Shown: positions 35,651 to 47,389, counted from the first letter of the stretch. The stretch is 64,000 nucleotides of DNA from Tethya wilhelma (GCA_964030475.1 CAXIPT010000012.1:544123-608122), one strand, 5' to 3'. Numbers and translations: made by a program. The notes: generated by a model from the letters alone, not told the origin.

Positions 35651-36168
35651 CAAGAATGGATTGGTGTTAAAATTTAAACTTTGAAATATGTACTTACCCA
35701 GTCAGTAATCCCATTTTTTCAAGTAAATTTGTGATACCATTTTCGGTTATGTGGGAAACACGACAAGCATTAGCAGCTAATATCTGAAACTTGCATGATA
35801 AGTTTATCATAAACATTAGCTTTGAGTCCCATTGCCTTTTTCTGAATCCATTTAATACAAGTGATATATATCCAATCACAAACTATAGAATTCCATAAAA
35901 AATGTCAAGTCTAATGATAACCATACCTAAAAGTTGGGGTGGAACAGTAGTCCTGAACAATATTGCAGTGGACTAAAATTCATAGCTAGGTTTATCCATT
36001 CAAAAATAAACTTAGTATTCAGCCAGAAGTTGTTGTAGGCAACACACAAATTCTACACTACAGACTGTAAGCACTGTATAATATTATATTGTGAAGTCAT
36101 AAAAGTGTTAGGGATCCCTAAATGATCACCCTGTATCGAATAGAGTTATTGATTCCGAACAATTATTC
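35651..36168. other. no recognisable feature
   Basis: AT-rich with a short minus-strand open frame (35694-35879) of no recognisable family. Confidence 0.4.
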
Positions 36169-36321
36169 CCAGTACAGTAGTACTGGGTACACAGGAATGG
36201 ACGAATGCCCCATTGGCGTAATACATGTACAGGTATAACTTTGCAAAAACACAGCACTCAGCACTAAAAGGCTTGTCAAGCTGCTATAGAATTATGAAAG
36301 AATACAAGAATAAAAAAACAT

Positions 36322-37312
36322 TCCCAGTACGGTAGAACTGGGTACATAGGAATGGCACGTTAGCGCAATACAAATATTCACACGAATAACTCTGCAAAAA
36401 CCGGGCGCTTGGCACTAAAAGGCTTTTCAAGCTACTGTTTAGTTCATTCTCTTTCTAACAAGCCCAAAAACATGGCCTAAAACCATCGCTAAAGTATCAA
36501 ACTAAAATATGCCAAACCTCCTGTTTTCTCCATCTTCTTCTTCTTCCGTTATGTCACGGCTTTTCTCAAAGACTGTACACTTATAGAAGCTAATTCTTGA
36601 ACGAATAAACTTGGTATGTTGGTCTTCATTCGCTTTTGGCATCGGTTTTCTGTGTCACTCGTTGAGTGGCTCAATACAAGACGAAAAGCGCTTTCTCTGT
36701 ATGCAGCCATTATTTTTAAACCATAAATTAAATTATTCATAAGCTAGCTAGCTTAATGACCCTTTCCATATTCAAGTGCGCGTTATTTGGAATTTATTGC
36801 AAGATGCCTGTCACAAGCAGTACTCCAAGCTCTGTCCTATTTTGTCTCGTTCTCTGTGTTCAGTTCTTCAGTAGGGAAGTTATCTATAGCTAACAAGACA
36901 CATATATATATCAGATTCAACTTGGGATTTCAGTGTTTCAGCTGTGTAAAAGGCATGACTGTACTGTAGCCGGCAGGATCAGTCAAGTTCTCTGCTCAGG
37001 CTAAAACCTGTATTATACTGATATTATAAACAATTATTTCAAAAAAATAGAACAAACAAGTACAATAGAAATGTAATGTAAACATAGGAATGGCCAAATC
37101 GTAAAAAAGTGAGCAAACAAGATAGGAATGCTGGTCAGATTGAGCGAGTTCATTCCTGTGTCTACAATGTCATTGAGCTCAGTAGAGATATGAACATAGG
37201 TGACACAGCTCCTCGCTCAATCTGACCAGCATTCCTATCTTGTTTGCTCACTTTTTTATGATTTGGCCATTCCTATGTTTACATTACATTTCTAATGTTT
37301 TTAGTACTTGTT
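36322..37312 (+). repeat. family B, copy 2 (about 1 kb, fullest form)
   Basis: Starts CCCAGTACGGTAGAACTGGG, includes TTGGCACTAAAAGGC, ACATGGCCTAAAACC and TCTTCTTCTTC, and ends in a foldback at 37055-37312 (GGAATGGCCAAATCGTAAA and GGTCAGATTGAGCGAG with their mirror images). A truncated head copy lies just before it at 36169-36320. Confidence 0.7.
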
Positions 37313-37329
37313 AAAACTGTAATGATACA

Positions 37330-37455
37330 CAAATTGTGAAAAGAAAGCAAACAAGTTGAATGGCTGTTACAGTGGGCAAAATGAAGGATTTCACACACTA
37401 TAACAGCCATTGTTTAATTGCTTTCTTTATTACGATTGGGCCATTCCGGTGGATA
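37330..37455. repeat. extra foldback of the family B type
   Basis: GAAAGCAAACAAGTTGAATGG and CTGTTA are mirrored by TAACAGCCATTG and AATTGCTTTC, directly after copy 2. It may be the tail of another family B copy. Confidence 0.6.
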
Positions 37456-37599
37456 AATACAGTTTTATTGTTTTTTACTCTTGTACTTACTGATATCTTT
37501 CGAATTAACTAGTTGGAGCTGTATACTCTCCTTCCCTTTTCCAGTCCATATAAAGCAGTTGACACTTATGATAAAATTCTAAAATGTGATTTACAATGA

Positions 37600-38035
37600 T
37601 GTTCGTATATCTAGATCACTGGTTTATAAGAAATCTACACTGCTTGGCATATGAAAAATTGCTCTTCCATCTTCTGTGTGTCTAGGTTTCAGAGACTCCA
37701 AGGGCTGAAACAGTTGTGGCCGCTCCAATTCTAAATGAGTGCCCTGAGTAATGGGTGCAGTCGACACTAGCGCTTAAGTCAAGGTCTTTCATACATGATG
37801 CTCTTGGGTAAGTGGCATACTGTCAATGTGGCAAACAAAGGTCCCATCTTGAAGCCTCCAGCTGCTATGTAGGACAATAGAGTATTGACAGGGCACACAA
37901 TTGTACACCAACTGTCAAATATGCTTTCTCTTGCCACTGATCTGTCTTAGAATCATAATGGTGGCTCCTTTTCACTGTGAACTCATCTGACTTTATATGG
38001 AATGGAACATCGTCTGTACGTGAATTTACCATTGC
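37600..38035 (-). pseudogene. tyrosine recombinase remnant (DIRS/Ngaro-like)
   Basis: Minus-strand pieces: SKTDQWQEKAYLTVGVQLC, CPVNTLLSYIAAGGFKMGPLF and, in another frame, YSGHSFRIGAATTVSALG, which contains the H-x-x-R of the catalytic centre, then HRRWKSNFSY. The same block order occurs in the recombinase at 15559-16535, from which the H-x-x-R is missing. Neither RT nor Gag was recognised next to it. Confidence 0.65.
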
Positions 38036-38570
38036 CCACTAAGGTAAGCGCTGTGTTGCTAAATTTTGAAAAATTTGCTATTTATCTCTCTATCTCTGTT
38101 TAAAATTAACCCTGTAGTGTTCTTAAAGTTTTAATGTGTATACATCTCTCTAAATTATTGTATGGTGCATTGAAAGTTGTAGTTCGTATGCTTTGTCACA
38201 AAAATATTTGTAAATATTTTTTTGTTATGGCAACCATTTATCCCTATGTAGCACAAATAGTTTGAGATGTTGATTTCAGGGCTTGTATTATACTAAATGC
38301 GTTGTTTACCATCTTATGCACCCAAGCATTTTTGTAGGTATGCCCAGGGCCGTCCGCATTGGTATGGCAGCTATGGCCATAGCCGTACCTATTTTGGAAG
38401 AGTAAGCTTCTTTATAGAAGAACTTACTTTGCTTGGATCCTGTTCTTTTGTGCTGTGTATACTTTAGGCCCCAATTCTTTGATTATTAGTTTCTCATCAG
38501 GTAGTTTCCCAACATACCATGCGGGCGGGCGCGGGTATTACTATTATAAAAACCACAGAGTTTGTACTAT
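38036..38570. other. no recognisable feature
   Basis: AT-rich; no open frame of interest. Confidence 0.35.
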
Positions 38571-40437
38571 TCCCAGTACGGTAGTACTGGGTACATAGGA
38601 ATGGTGCGAATGGCCCAATAGCGCAATACAAATATTCACGCAAATAACTCTCCAAAAACTGAGCACTTTGCACTAAAAGGCTTCTTAAGCTACTATTTAG
38701 CCTTTTCTCTTTCTAATGAGCCCAAAAACATGGACTAAAACCATCACTAAAGTACCAAATTAAAGTATGCCAAACCTCCAATTTTCTCCTTCTGATTCTT
38801 CTATCTTGGAACGACTTTTCTCACAGACCGCTCACTTTCAGAAGCTGATTCTTGAACAAATAGACTTGGTATCTTTGTCTTCACGTGCTTTTTGCATCGG
38901 TTATTTGCCTCTCTAGCCGAGTCGCTAGATACAAGACAAAAAGCGCCTTCTCTATATGGCAGCCATTCATTTCTATACTAATTAATAATCCATTAGCTAC
39001 TTTGGAAATTTGGTTGACGACCCTTTTCCAGTTAGACAACTGCGCGTTATTTGGAGTCCAAATATTCGCTGCCCGGCCTATTTTACCCGTTTACCTGAAG
39101 ATTTCTGGTTGTGCTGAAGTCTCTGTAACCAGTTACTGGTACCTTTCGGTCCTAAATATTTAGGAGGTAAATAGACTACTTTGTTACATAGTTGTCATTA
39201 TAAGAAGATGAGCAAAGTTGAGCATTTTGTGAGGCCAGACCAAATTGATTTCATGGTTCTTGAACAAAGATAGGCCCGGTAGACTGGCAAAAAAAAAAAA
39301 AAAAAAAAAATGAGCCTGTCAATGCCAGTACCAGAGGAAGTATGAAATCATCAATATTCCACCTGATTTTCAGTGAAATTCACGTGATTTAATTGCATTC
39401 CATTGAGTGCGTATGACTTTAGCGACTACATATTGCAAGCTTTTTGAACATTTTTGCAGAGATCTGAGCTTTTCCAGCTTATGTATTGGCCAAAAAATCA
39501 GTTTAACTGCCACTTAAGCGCTTCAGCAAGTCTCCATCCCTCTGACCAAAAATTTCATCGCCATTTACCACAAAGAGAGTTGCTTGAATCGAGGGGCAGG
39601 GGGACCCAGATTCTTTCTTGAACGTTTCTCGATCATTTGGTACCAAATTTGCCCAGGGAAGTCGCGGGCAACCCTGAAAACTAGAGAGCCTAAGATAAAG
39701 TACTACTTGCATACTGGATGCTCAAATCTGAGTCAGCAAAATAGATGGATCACGTGACCCATTCCTACCTCCTCTGTGCCAGTACACACGTCCAGTTTAG
39801 CCAAGACATTTTCAATAGTTTCTAATTTGTTAAGCAGTTCCACAATCTATATCAAACTAAACCAACATGCTTAGCAATTGCTATCTCATTCTTTTGAGTA
39901 ATTCTTGATCGTTTTGCAGTGCTGTCAACCACGCGCACGTTCACAACGTGTTGGACCACGTGACAACTATGAATAAATTATTTTTTGTTTAGCGCAGAAA
40001 GAAAATTATGACCCGCCAGATTCAAGAACCATGAAATCAATTTGCTAAGATACAGCTCCAGCCTCCTGAGATGCTTCACTTTACTGATTATAGTATAAGC
40101 TATAATATCCATGCTGATAGTGTACAAGTAACTACCATATACATACAAACTCAACTGTGATGTAGAATTATGAAAAAATGAGAACAAGCAAGCGAAAAAA
40201 ACATTGGAAATGTAGGAATGGCCAAATCGTAAAAGAGATGAAATGGCTGTTTGAATGTGTAAAAAATTATTCCTATGGGTAACATGAGGGGCTCAGCATG
40301 GAAAGAGAGTACTACATGCAGCCCACACAGGAATGATTTTGAACACACTCAAACAGCCATTTTGTCTTGTTTGCTTTCTTTTTTACAATTTGGCCATTCC
40401 TATGTCATTACATTTCTAACGTTTTTTTCACTTGTAG
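38571..40437 (+). repeat. family B, copy 3, with an internal insertion
   Basis: Head CCCAGTACGGTAGTACTGGG at about 38573, body to about 39160, foldback tail at 40183-40436 (GGAATGGCCAAATCGTAAA and ATGGCTGTTTGAATGTG with mirrors). The extra length comes from the TIR element 39241-40044. Confidence 0.65.
39241..40044. mobile_element. TIR element nested in family B copy 3
   Basis: Perfect 24-bp inverted ends starting CAAATTGATTTCATGGTTCT, at 39241-39264 and 40021-40044. A 23-base A tract lies near 39290. A 69-codon minus open frame (39503-39712) matches nothing I know. Confidence 0.65.
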
Positions 40438-40441
40438 ATAT

Positions 40442-41453
40442 CAGTCTGCGGTAAGACCCCCAATTTTCAAGGACACCCGGAAGTGAAAAATGCACCCGGA
40501 AATGAACTTTGCTATAGGGAATTTTGTATGGGGAAAATTCAAGATGGCCGACTGAATTTCAAGTTGTCTTAGGCCAAGTTTACTCAGTTTTCACTCCTTC
40601 ACGATGACTTTTGCGTATTGCTCTGATGAAAATAGTTGCACTAGAATTGCCAGAAAGCACAATGAAGCTCAACTGACAGTGGCAAAAAGGCCTCGTGACT
40701 ACTTGGACTTTTGCTGGAAGGAGCCATCTTCACATTTTTTTGGGCAAGCATTTGCACTTTTGTAAATCACTTCAAACTTGGTAAGTATGTTTAACTAAGG
40801 TAGTTTTACAATTTTGTATAGTATCACAGTAGCCTCAATTAATTGGTTGCAGTATGCATGTACTTGAAAATAAGGGTTTTATAGATATTGTTTACATCAT
40901 TTTCACTAGCTTTTGAGGGTAAACTTGTTCAAATAACCTGTCATCAACATTTAGCAACTCATTCTCTCTCAATAAATGTCATAAACTAAGTCTATCTACC
41001 TTTCTTTTTCATACAGGTACCTGTTCTTTGTTGTGCTTTTCTGCAAAGTTTCAATATTCATCATTTTCATATTTTTTGGGCAAGGTCTTAGAGCTTGCCA
41101 AATCCACTCAAAATTGCAGAAGGAAGAGATCATGGACTGTAGATTAATATTTATAAATGTATGTTGTTTGCAGTACAGTTTGTAGCCTGCAAAATCTCAC
41201 CATTTGTGTACCTTTCTCTTGTTTCTGCCATTTTTCTGCTCATTAACTGCTCACGTGATAGCCGTGGCGCGATGTTTTGATAACTCGTATTTTAATTTTT
41301 GACAGCTGCTAAATTGCCGTGCTTTATTAATCTGTATTTCGCAGTCAGTATCCAATTAGCCGCATATGATATTACGTAATAAATGTCATAGAAACCAAGT
41401 AAACACCTACTCCTTGAGAAAGTATGGGAAAAGGTGGGTCTTACCGCAGACTG
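40442..41453. mobile_element. TIR element of about 1 kb
   Basis: 17-bp perfect inverted ends CAGTCTGCGGTAAGACC (40442-40458, 41437-41453), with TAT outside both ends. No ORF. It begins directly after family B copy 3. Confidence 0.7.
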
Positions 41454-41596
41454 TATACAGTTTAGAAAGAAATCTTTACAGGCATATTATATCTACTTGC
41501 CATGAGTACATATACCTTGAGGCTTCAGAAAAGTTGTCTATTTCCCTTTTGAGTGCATACACTAAAGGTCCCTCAATTGCAATTGTTAAAACTGCT

Positions 41597-42235
41597 ATGT
41601 TCCCAGTATGGTAGTACTGGGTACATAGGAATGGCACGGTTGGCTCATTAGCGCAATACAAACATTTACACTAATAACTCTGCAAAAATGAGCACTTGGC
41701 GCTGGTAAGGCTTCTAAAGCTTATTTTTTTAGCTCATTCAAGCCTAAAAACATGACCTAAAACCGTTGCTAAGGTACCAAAGTAAAATATGCCAAACCTC
41801 CCATTTTCTCCATCTTCTTCTGCAGAAGAGGAATTATTAGTAACAGTGAATGTGAAAGTATTTGTTTCTGGTGGTAAGAGAATTAAACACAAAACTTATG
41901 TTTGAAACATGTGGATGTTAGTTATTATAACAGATTCAAGCAAGAAATTTTCACCCAATTTGGAAGCTTCATTGTCGAGCCAAATATTGATTTTGACTTT
42001 AAATATTTCCAGGGGAACAAATGCATTTGGGTTTGTTCCAGTTAAGGCCTACCTGAGCAACTAAAGGCAGAACTTCCAAAATCTCATGTGATGGCATCAA
42101 TCCAGCCAAGCAAAAATTAATGCTCCAATGTTAGATAATCAATGGTAAATGCATGATTAACAATTGTGTGTGCAGTGTCATAAATTAATAAGCTTAATAG
42201 TACAGTATTTGTAAGCATATTTCTCAGGCCTGGTG
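41597..42235 (+). repeat. family B, partial copy 4, then unassigned sequence
   Basis: Head CCCAGTATGGTAGTACTGGG and body to about 41830, without the foldback tail. From there to 42235 no feature is recognisable. Confidence 0.55.
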
Positions 42236-42685
42236 ACAGAACAAGCTGATCGGGGAGATGATGAAACTCCTTTGGCCTTCTTGGTTAGGACTCGTGTCTT
42301 GCGGCATCGGTACGGTCACACCATTAGCAACTCCATCATTAACAGTGACTCCATCATCGTCATATTCATGTCTTTCTCAAAAATCCTCTGTTCCTTCTGT
42401 AGGTTTGACCATTCTGTGTGGTCACTAGATAAGAGCGGGGTGTACTTAGCTAATACTACAGACCTTTGCAGGTATCCACTGCTTGTTACTTTGCATTAGT
42501 ACTTTGTCACCTGGTTTAAGGGGTTGAGTGGTTTATCATAATATTTCTTTTGTCTCTGTTTCATATGTACAATCCTTCTCCTTACTCTTGAAGGACAAAT
42601 AGTTCCCAGAAGCAACATTTTTCTTGATGTAAGTATTGGTTCTTCTCCCCACTAGTAGTTGTGCTGGTGATCCAGTCTGGTGCAG
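42236..42685 (-). pseudogene. Ty3/gypsy integrase, C-terminal part
   Basis: Minus-strand LHQTGSPAQLLVGRRTN (the conserved post-catalytic S-P-A-x-L-x-x-G-R-R segment), then after frame changes KYYDKPLNPLKPGDKVLMQ and KQWIPAKVCSIS, the small C-terminal fold of gypsy integrases. It stops at about 42685, where the strand of the integrase coding flips. Confidence 0.65.
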
Positions 42686-42944
42686 ACATTTGTGAGCTAA
42701 ACGGGAAGACATACTACTTGGTCATGGTTGACTACTATTCCAACTTCATTGAAGTCGACCACGTTAGGAAACGAAGAGCTCAAACATCATCAAACTTTCC
42801 AAGGCACAATTCACACGACATGGAATACCAGACACTGTCATTAATGACAATGGGCCCCAGTTCTCTAGTGAACATTTTCGAGAATTTGCATTAAGTTATC
42901 AATTCAAGCACTGCACTAGTAGCCCACACTTTCCACAATCAAAT
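42661..42944 (+). pseudogene. Ty3/gypsy integrase, catalytic-core part
   Basis: GADICELNGKTYYLVMVDYY and SNFIEV (first catalytic Asp region), then in the next frame TRHGIPDTVINDNGPQFSS (second Asp, D-N-G-P-Q-F) and REFALSYQFKHCTSSPHFPQS. It is cut by the N at 42945 before the catalytic Glu. Opposite in strand to the C-terminal part that abuts it. Confidence 0.7.
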
Positions 42945-42945
42945 N

Positions 42946-43891
42946 TCCAATTCGATGGTTGCGCTTCATCTGCAAAAATAGCTCCTTTGGCTGCCCATCA
43001 TCATTGTAGAAGCTCTCTGGAGTAACAAAGACCACTTCAAATTCACCCATCAGTGTACTCTGCTTGACACTTCTGTCTCTCTGTGCTGGGCCTAGGAAGC
43101 CAGCCTTGATGCCCCTGCAATCCAGTGATTCTGTCTGGTCACTCATCAGGCTAATTGTGGGAGTAATGACCACCGTTGTCTTCTTCAGCCACACTGCAGG
43201 AAACTGGAAGCAGAGACTCTTTCCAGACCCTGTAGACTGTACTACCAGAGCATCTCTTCCACCAATCACAGCCTTGATTGACCTTAGTTGCCAGTCTTTG
43301 AATGTGGTCAGTTTGAATCTTTCAACCAAAACTCCCTTCATCTTTAGAGTGGTGTCATCTATAATTATAATAAAAGCACATGCAATACATAAATTTCAAC
43401 ACATACCAGGCCTAGGATTAAATTAAGTTGTATTTACTTAACCAGTCTTTGAAAGGTTTCTCTTATGTACTGGGATTTTTATACATATAATATAGCTATA
43501 TTGATTACCTGTATCAAGAATAGAAGGTTGGTGAGCTGTTGTTGCATTCTGAGATGTACTGGTGGAGAGTTTAGATTGAAGTGTGTGGGACCTTCTGGCT
43601 GGGTGTTGATGACTTGTGTCTGAGCAGCAGGAGCAGTATGGATAGGCACACTGGATACAGAACACTGAGGCTTCTTTCCCACAATTTTCACAGAAATCTA
43701 AGAGAGAAATCAAATTACACAATAATGTAGTTCAGAAACATTTGTAGCAAAACCACAAAAAAAGGTGTTATTCACTCTAAAATATTTAACCAACCTTTGG
43801 ATGGTGTGCATCTCTGTGACTCATCCTCCAAGATGCTCTCCTCACTATCAGAGCTACATGTGGTGTTAAATTCTTCTAGTTCTTCATCCAT
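42946..43891 (-). CDS. B-box zinc finger plus RecQ-like DNA helicase, 5' half
   Basis: Three exons with agreeing phase 1 junctions: 43891-43795, 43697-43509, 43358-42946. Exon 1 is acidic (MDEELEEFN, SDSEESILEDES). Exon 2 is a B-box-like zinc finger: CENC, FCIQC, YCSCC, then H-Q-H and R-S-H-T-L. Exon 3 opens a RecQ helicase: motif 0 FKDWQLRSI, Walker A TGSGKSLCFQFPA, motif Ia VVITPTISLMSDQ, then FEVVFVTPESFYND. The sequence breaks at the N just before the expected DEXH box, so only about 200 residues are here. RecQ enzymes unwind DNA 3'-5' in repair; the zinc finger would add protein contacts (inference). I chose ATG 43891 because a TATA-like box lies about 50 bp upstream; an in-frame upstream ATG at 43963 is possible. 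Confidence 0.75.
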
Positions 43892-43936
43892 GGCAATTCT
43901 TGAGGTGAGAAAAGTGAGCTGCCTAACTAATTCTGG

Positions 43937-43946
43937 CTTATATAAG
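43937..43946 (-). promoter_or_regulatory. TATA-like box of the RecQ-like gene
   Basis: CTTATATAAG, self-complementary, about 46-55 bp upstream of the chosen ATG at 43891; a start of transcription about 30 bp downstream would leave a very short 5' leader. Confidence 0.4.
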
Positions 43947-44134
43947 CAAGGGAGACTCATCAAAACCTGTCAAGCTTCAATGACATCACCATAGCTAGCT
44001 GTCAACCTTTAAAGAAACTACTTTATCCCCTAATTATTAAAAAGAAGTGTTAATTGATCAAAAACAGATGACAGGCACATCAAAGGCATTTGAAAAACTA
44101 TGATCTTCCTATACAGGATTAGCTACATATAGGA

Positions 44135-44300
44135 TTTTATAAACTCTTTTCTCCCATGGTTAAGAAGGGAAAACAGTCACGGTACCCCACACTCTTTTCC
44201 CCCATGGTTAAGAAGGGAAAAAACAGTGTACCCACACTCTTTTCTCCCATGTTAATATGAAGGAATAAAACAGTGTTATCCCCACACTCTTTTTCCCCAT
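44135..44300. repeat. short tandem repeat array, about four units
   Basis: Units of about 48-50 bp built on CACTCTTTTCTCCCATGGTT and AAGAAGGGAAAACAGT, with decay in the later units. Upstream of the RecQ-like gene; no function evident. Confidence 0.65.
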
Positions 44301-45285
44301 CATTGATGGAGAATCATTGTAAAGAGTGTATAATTATCACTACCCGTCAAAAATCTATAGGGGCTGACCCCCCCGTTTTGTAGCGAATATAATTTTAGTA
44401 AAGATCGTTACTGCTTAATGCTATATAATAATTATAATTGTGCATAGCACACATGCATGCATGCATACGTATCCATGACATTGTATTAAAATTATACTGT
44501 TTAGAAAAATGTATAGTACTACACTTTACTACTCCAGAATGTTATAAACAATAATTATTTCCTGATTAGCCTTGTTTCCTAGTCTACAGCCAGTAATTAT
44601 GAGCTATAATTACATCTCAGAGGGCAAAAGGATTTTATGCTCATAATATACTTCCCTCAGGCAATAGTCTTAACCAATGAGAATACAGAATTGTCAATTT
44701 AGCTGAATATTGTTATTGTTCCTTCATTATGAACTTTTGTTATGAATACTGTTCCTTCGTTAATTTTAGTGCATGAAGATGTATAGTGCATGCATGTTGT
44801 TTATCAAGCCTTTTAAACTATCAGCAAGAGAAAGAAATAGTCCAAAGGGATTGGAAGGAGACACAACAGAGTTCACTAAATTCTGGCAGTTTCAATAGGT
44901 CAATGCTCCAGCCTAACACACATTCAAGCTGTTTTAAACTGCCAGCATGAAAGATAAAATTGTCCACAGAATGGTACAGAGGCACTAGAAGCAGCCACAT
45001 TCGCCAAATTCTGCCAGAAACACTTATTGTCTGGTAAAGGTCAATGCTTACACTGTTTAGTATTCTCTTTAACGTTAATTCTTGAGGTAGTAAGTGAAGC
45101 AAAACTGTGTAAAGACTAGCGACAGTAGTGTAGAAACGACGAAGAACCTGAGCTATTTTGAGTGTTTTTTGAATTTCTGACTGAACATGCTATGCTGGAG
45201 AAGCGAAGGTAATATATATAGTATATGCGGACCAAACAAAAAATTTAACCAATGAAAAGCAACTTTGTGTGTAAATATAACAGGT
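44301..45285. other. non-coding, one imperfect duplication
   Basis: Two diverged copies of about 125 bp at roughly 44815-44945 and 44946-45075 share TTAAACT-CCAGC, AAATTCTG-CAG and GGTCAATGCT. No gene recognised. Confidence 0.4.
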
Positions 45286-45383
45286 ATAAACTGGTTTCAA
45301 AGGATTTATGGATACATAAACAGCCTTCACCTTCCAGCTACACCCTAGCAGTTTACTGCCATAAATCCTTGAAACCAGTTTAT
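45286..45383. repeat. hairpin with about 25-bp arms
   Basis: ATAAACTGGTTTCAAAGGAT is mirrored by ATCCTTGAAACCAGTTTAT around a 47-nt loop, with one unpaired base. Confidence 0.65.
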
Positions 45384-45589
45384 AACTATTACTTACATAT
45401 TTTTTTCATTGTGATGTCAGCTGCACTAGTTAGAAACAGAACAATTAAATGGCACAAAAAACATTCTTACTATTGTTCAACCCACTCAAAGAATGGAAGT
45501 TACATTTAAGTCATGTTAACTGTTAGAGTAATACTAAAAGTCTGCCTGATATTATGACAAGCCTTCATTTTAATAACAGCTAGGTGCCT

Positions 45590-45815
45590 CACTCAGGCTC
45601 AACCTCATTGTTTGAGACAGGCTTAGCAGCTGGTCTTACTTCTACCCATGCTGAAGACTCCTTGGAATATTGATCGGATCCAGATCCTTCGATTCCTGAC
45701 TCTTAGTCTGATCATGTCGACGAGAACAGTAACCCCACCAGAACAGTGAGTCTAGTATAGCCTTTGCAAATGTGGTTGTTGCAGTGACAACAGCACATGC
45801 AACACCATCAGCCAT
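45590..45815 (-). other. possible terminal exon of an unknown membrane protein
   Basis: After a pyrimidine-rich acceptor (CTACATTTTTCAG) the minus strand reads GWMADGVACAVVTATTTFAK, a possible membrane helix ending FWWGYCSRR. One frame ends at a stop after SLQHG; the next frame continues ESSAWVEVRPAAKP to a stop. I do not recognise it, and one frameshift would be needed for the longer form. Confidence 0.25.
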
Positions 45816-46099
45816 CCATCCTGAAAAATGTAGGCACATCAACAGATATGTCTATCCAAACAAGTTGCATTGGTATAAGAAATTTCCCTGGAATTCTGAT
45901 TGTGTACCTAATTATGTGGTATTTTACCAGGTGTGCTGCTGTGTAAAGCACATGCAAAGGGTTCATTTCGATCTTTTTCATGATCACCCCAAATATTCAT
46001 TTGTGGAGGGAGCTAGGGTTTAAAATTGGAATAATTAAGGCCTTGCAGTAATTTCAGTGTCATTAAAATAGTACAGCTCACAAGGATTCTACGTCTGGA

Positions 46100-47330
46100 A
46101 TGTAGCTGCTATTCTCAGCAAACATGCTGAAGGAAGCTGAGTTAACTGAGAAATCACATTTCACGCACGTCAAGGCCTACCATTCAGAGATCACAGAGAA
46201 GACAGTGAGTCAATTGGGAAGGAAATCTCTACTCGACATGATCCATAATCTGTTGAAAAAGTGAGAGTGCATCTCCCCACCAATAGTCAACACACTGAGC
46301 ATTCTGTGTGGCAAATCAATCTTAAGGTAGCTGTTGAATGACACTATTTTCATGACTTTACACAGATGAAGCTACAGACATAGCTCACAATGAGCTGGAT
46401 ACTCAGTGTACTTAGGGCCTGGGTCACCTATGTACCTTAATGGGTACGTTAATATTCAAAACTGTTATAACTATCTAATCAGTAACCATGGAAACATAAA
46501 CTTAGATTCTTGGGTAAAATCTAATGGAAAAACTAGTCATTATGACTCCTGTGAATTAGCAAAGTAAGAATAATTAATTAGGCAGCCATGTTGCCCTGTT
46601 ACTATGGTAACCAAACTTTGTCAAGTTGATCGCCTTACAAACATAAGTAAAAATTCAAACTTTGGTATTGGAAGCCATATTAGGATCAGAGATGCGATAC
46701 ATTTTCCAAATAATGCACACTTGCTGTTTTCCTCTTCTCACCTGTATCTCATTAACAATTTAATAACAAACTTTTATCCACGGAGGTTTATGATGTGACG
46801 AACATCCTGACAAATTTTGGTTGCAATAGCAACACTGGAACTTGACTACCTAATTAATTATTTATAATTTAGGGTTCACTTGATACTCATTAAATATTCG
46901 ACAGTTTTTTACCAAATTTTGTAAACATGGCAACGAAAGCATAAATATTCAGGATATGTATGGTAAATTATCTATAATTTTTCCAATGCTATGTTAAGTG
47001 GATGTGCAATTTTGATAAATTTCAAGTTTGGTTGACCTGGGCCTTAAGTGCGCAGAGTAGATAGTACTGACAATGTTCATGAGGCAGGACTGGGTTACCA
47101 AACACCAAAGCACTCACAATTTTTGGTGCAATCAAGGATGCCTTCATTCGATGTAGTTATTTCTAATGCATCGGTCAGGCCTATGATGGAGCCTCCAACA
47201 TGATCATGAGTGGGATTATAGGAACAGTGTTCAGGCTCTTATGAAGAAGAGAATAGTGGCTGCCTCTATGTCCACTACTTTCCCCATAGTTTGAACCTAT
47301 GTGTGCAAGATGCATGTTGTTAGAAAAGTC
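46100..47330 (+). pseudogene. hAT-type (DUF4371-like) transposase remnant
   Basis: Fragments in three frames: KSHFTHVKAYHSEITEKTV, LGRKSLLDMIHNLLKK, TDEATDIAHNELD (the D-E-A-T-D motif near 46375-46410). After the MITE at 46404-47060: RRVDSTDNVHEAGLG, GQAYDGASNM (hallmark Y-D-G-A-S-N-M) and HSLNLCVQDA. These are the catalytic core blocks of zinc-finger-MYM-like hAT transposases. Many stops; dead. Confidence 0.65.
46404..47060. mobile_element. MITE family C, copy in the hAT relic
   Basis: Ends ACTTAGGGCCTGGGTCA...TGACCTGGGCCTTAAGT, imperfect inverted arms of about 25 bp. Interior blocks (ATGGTAACCAAACTTTGTC, TTGGTTGCAATAGCAAC) are shared with 48220-48916. It splits the transposase remnant. Confidence 0.65.
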
Positions 47331-47389
47331 ACACTAGCTACTATCCAATTGCATTCCGGATTGATCATGAGTTTATCTGTGAGTTAGTA

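Noticed and set aside
44135..44300. CRISPR-like repeat array
   Set aside because: Units are contiguous with no unique spacers, and the DNA is animal nuclear.
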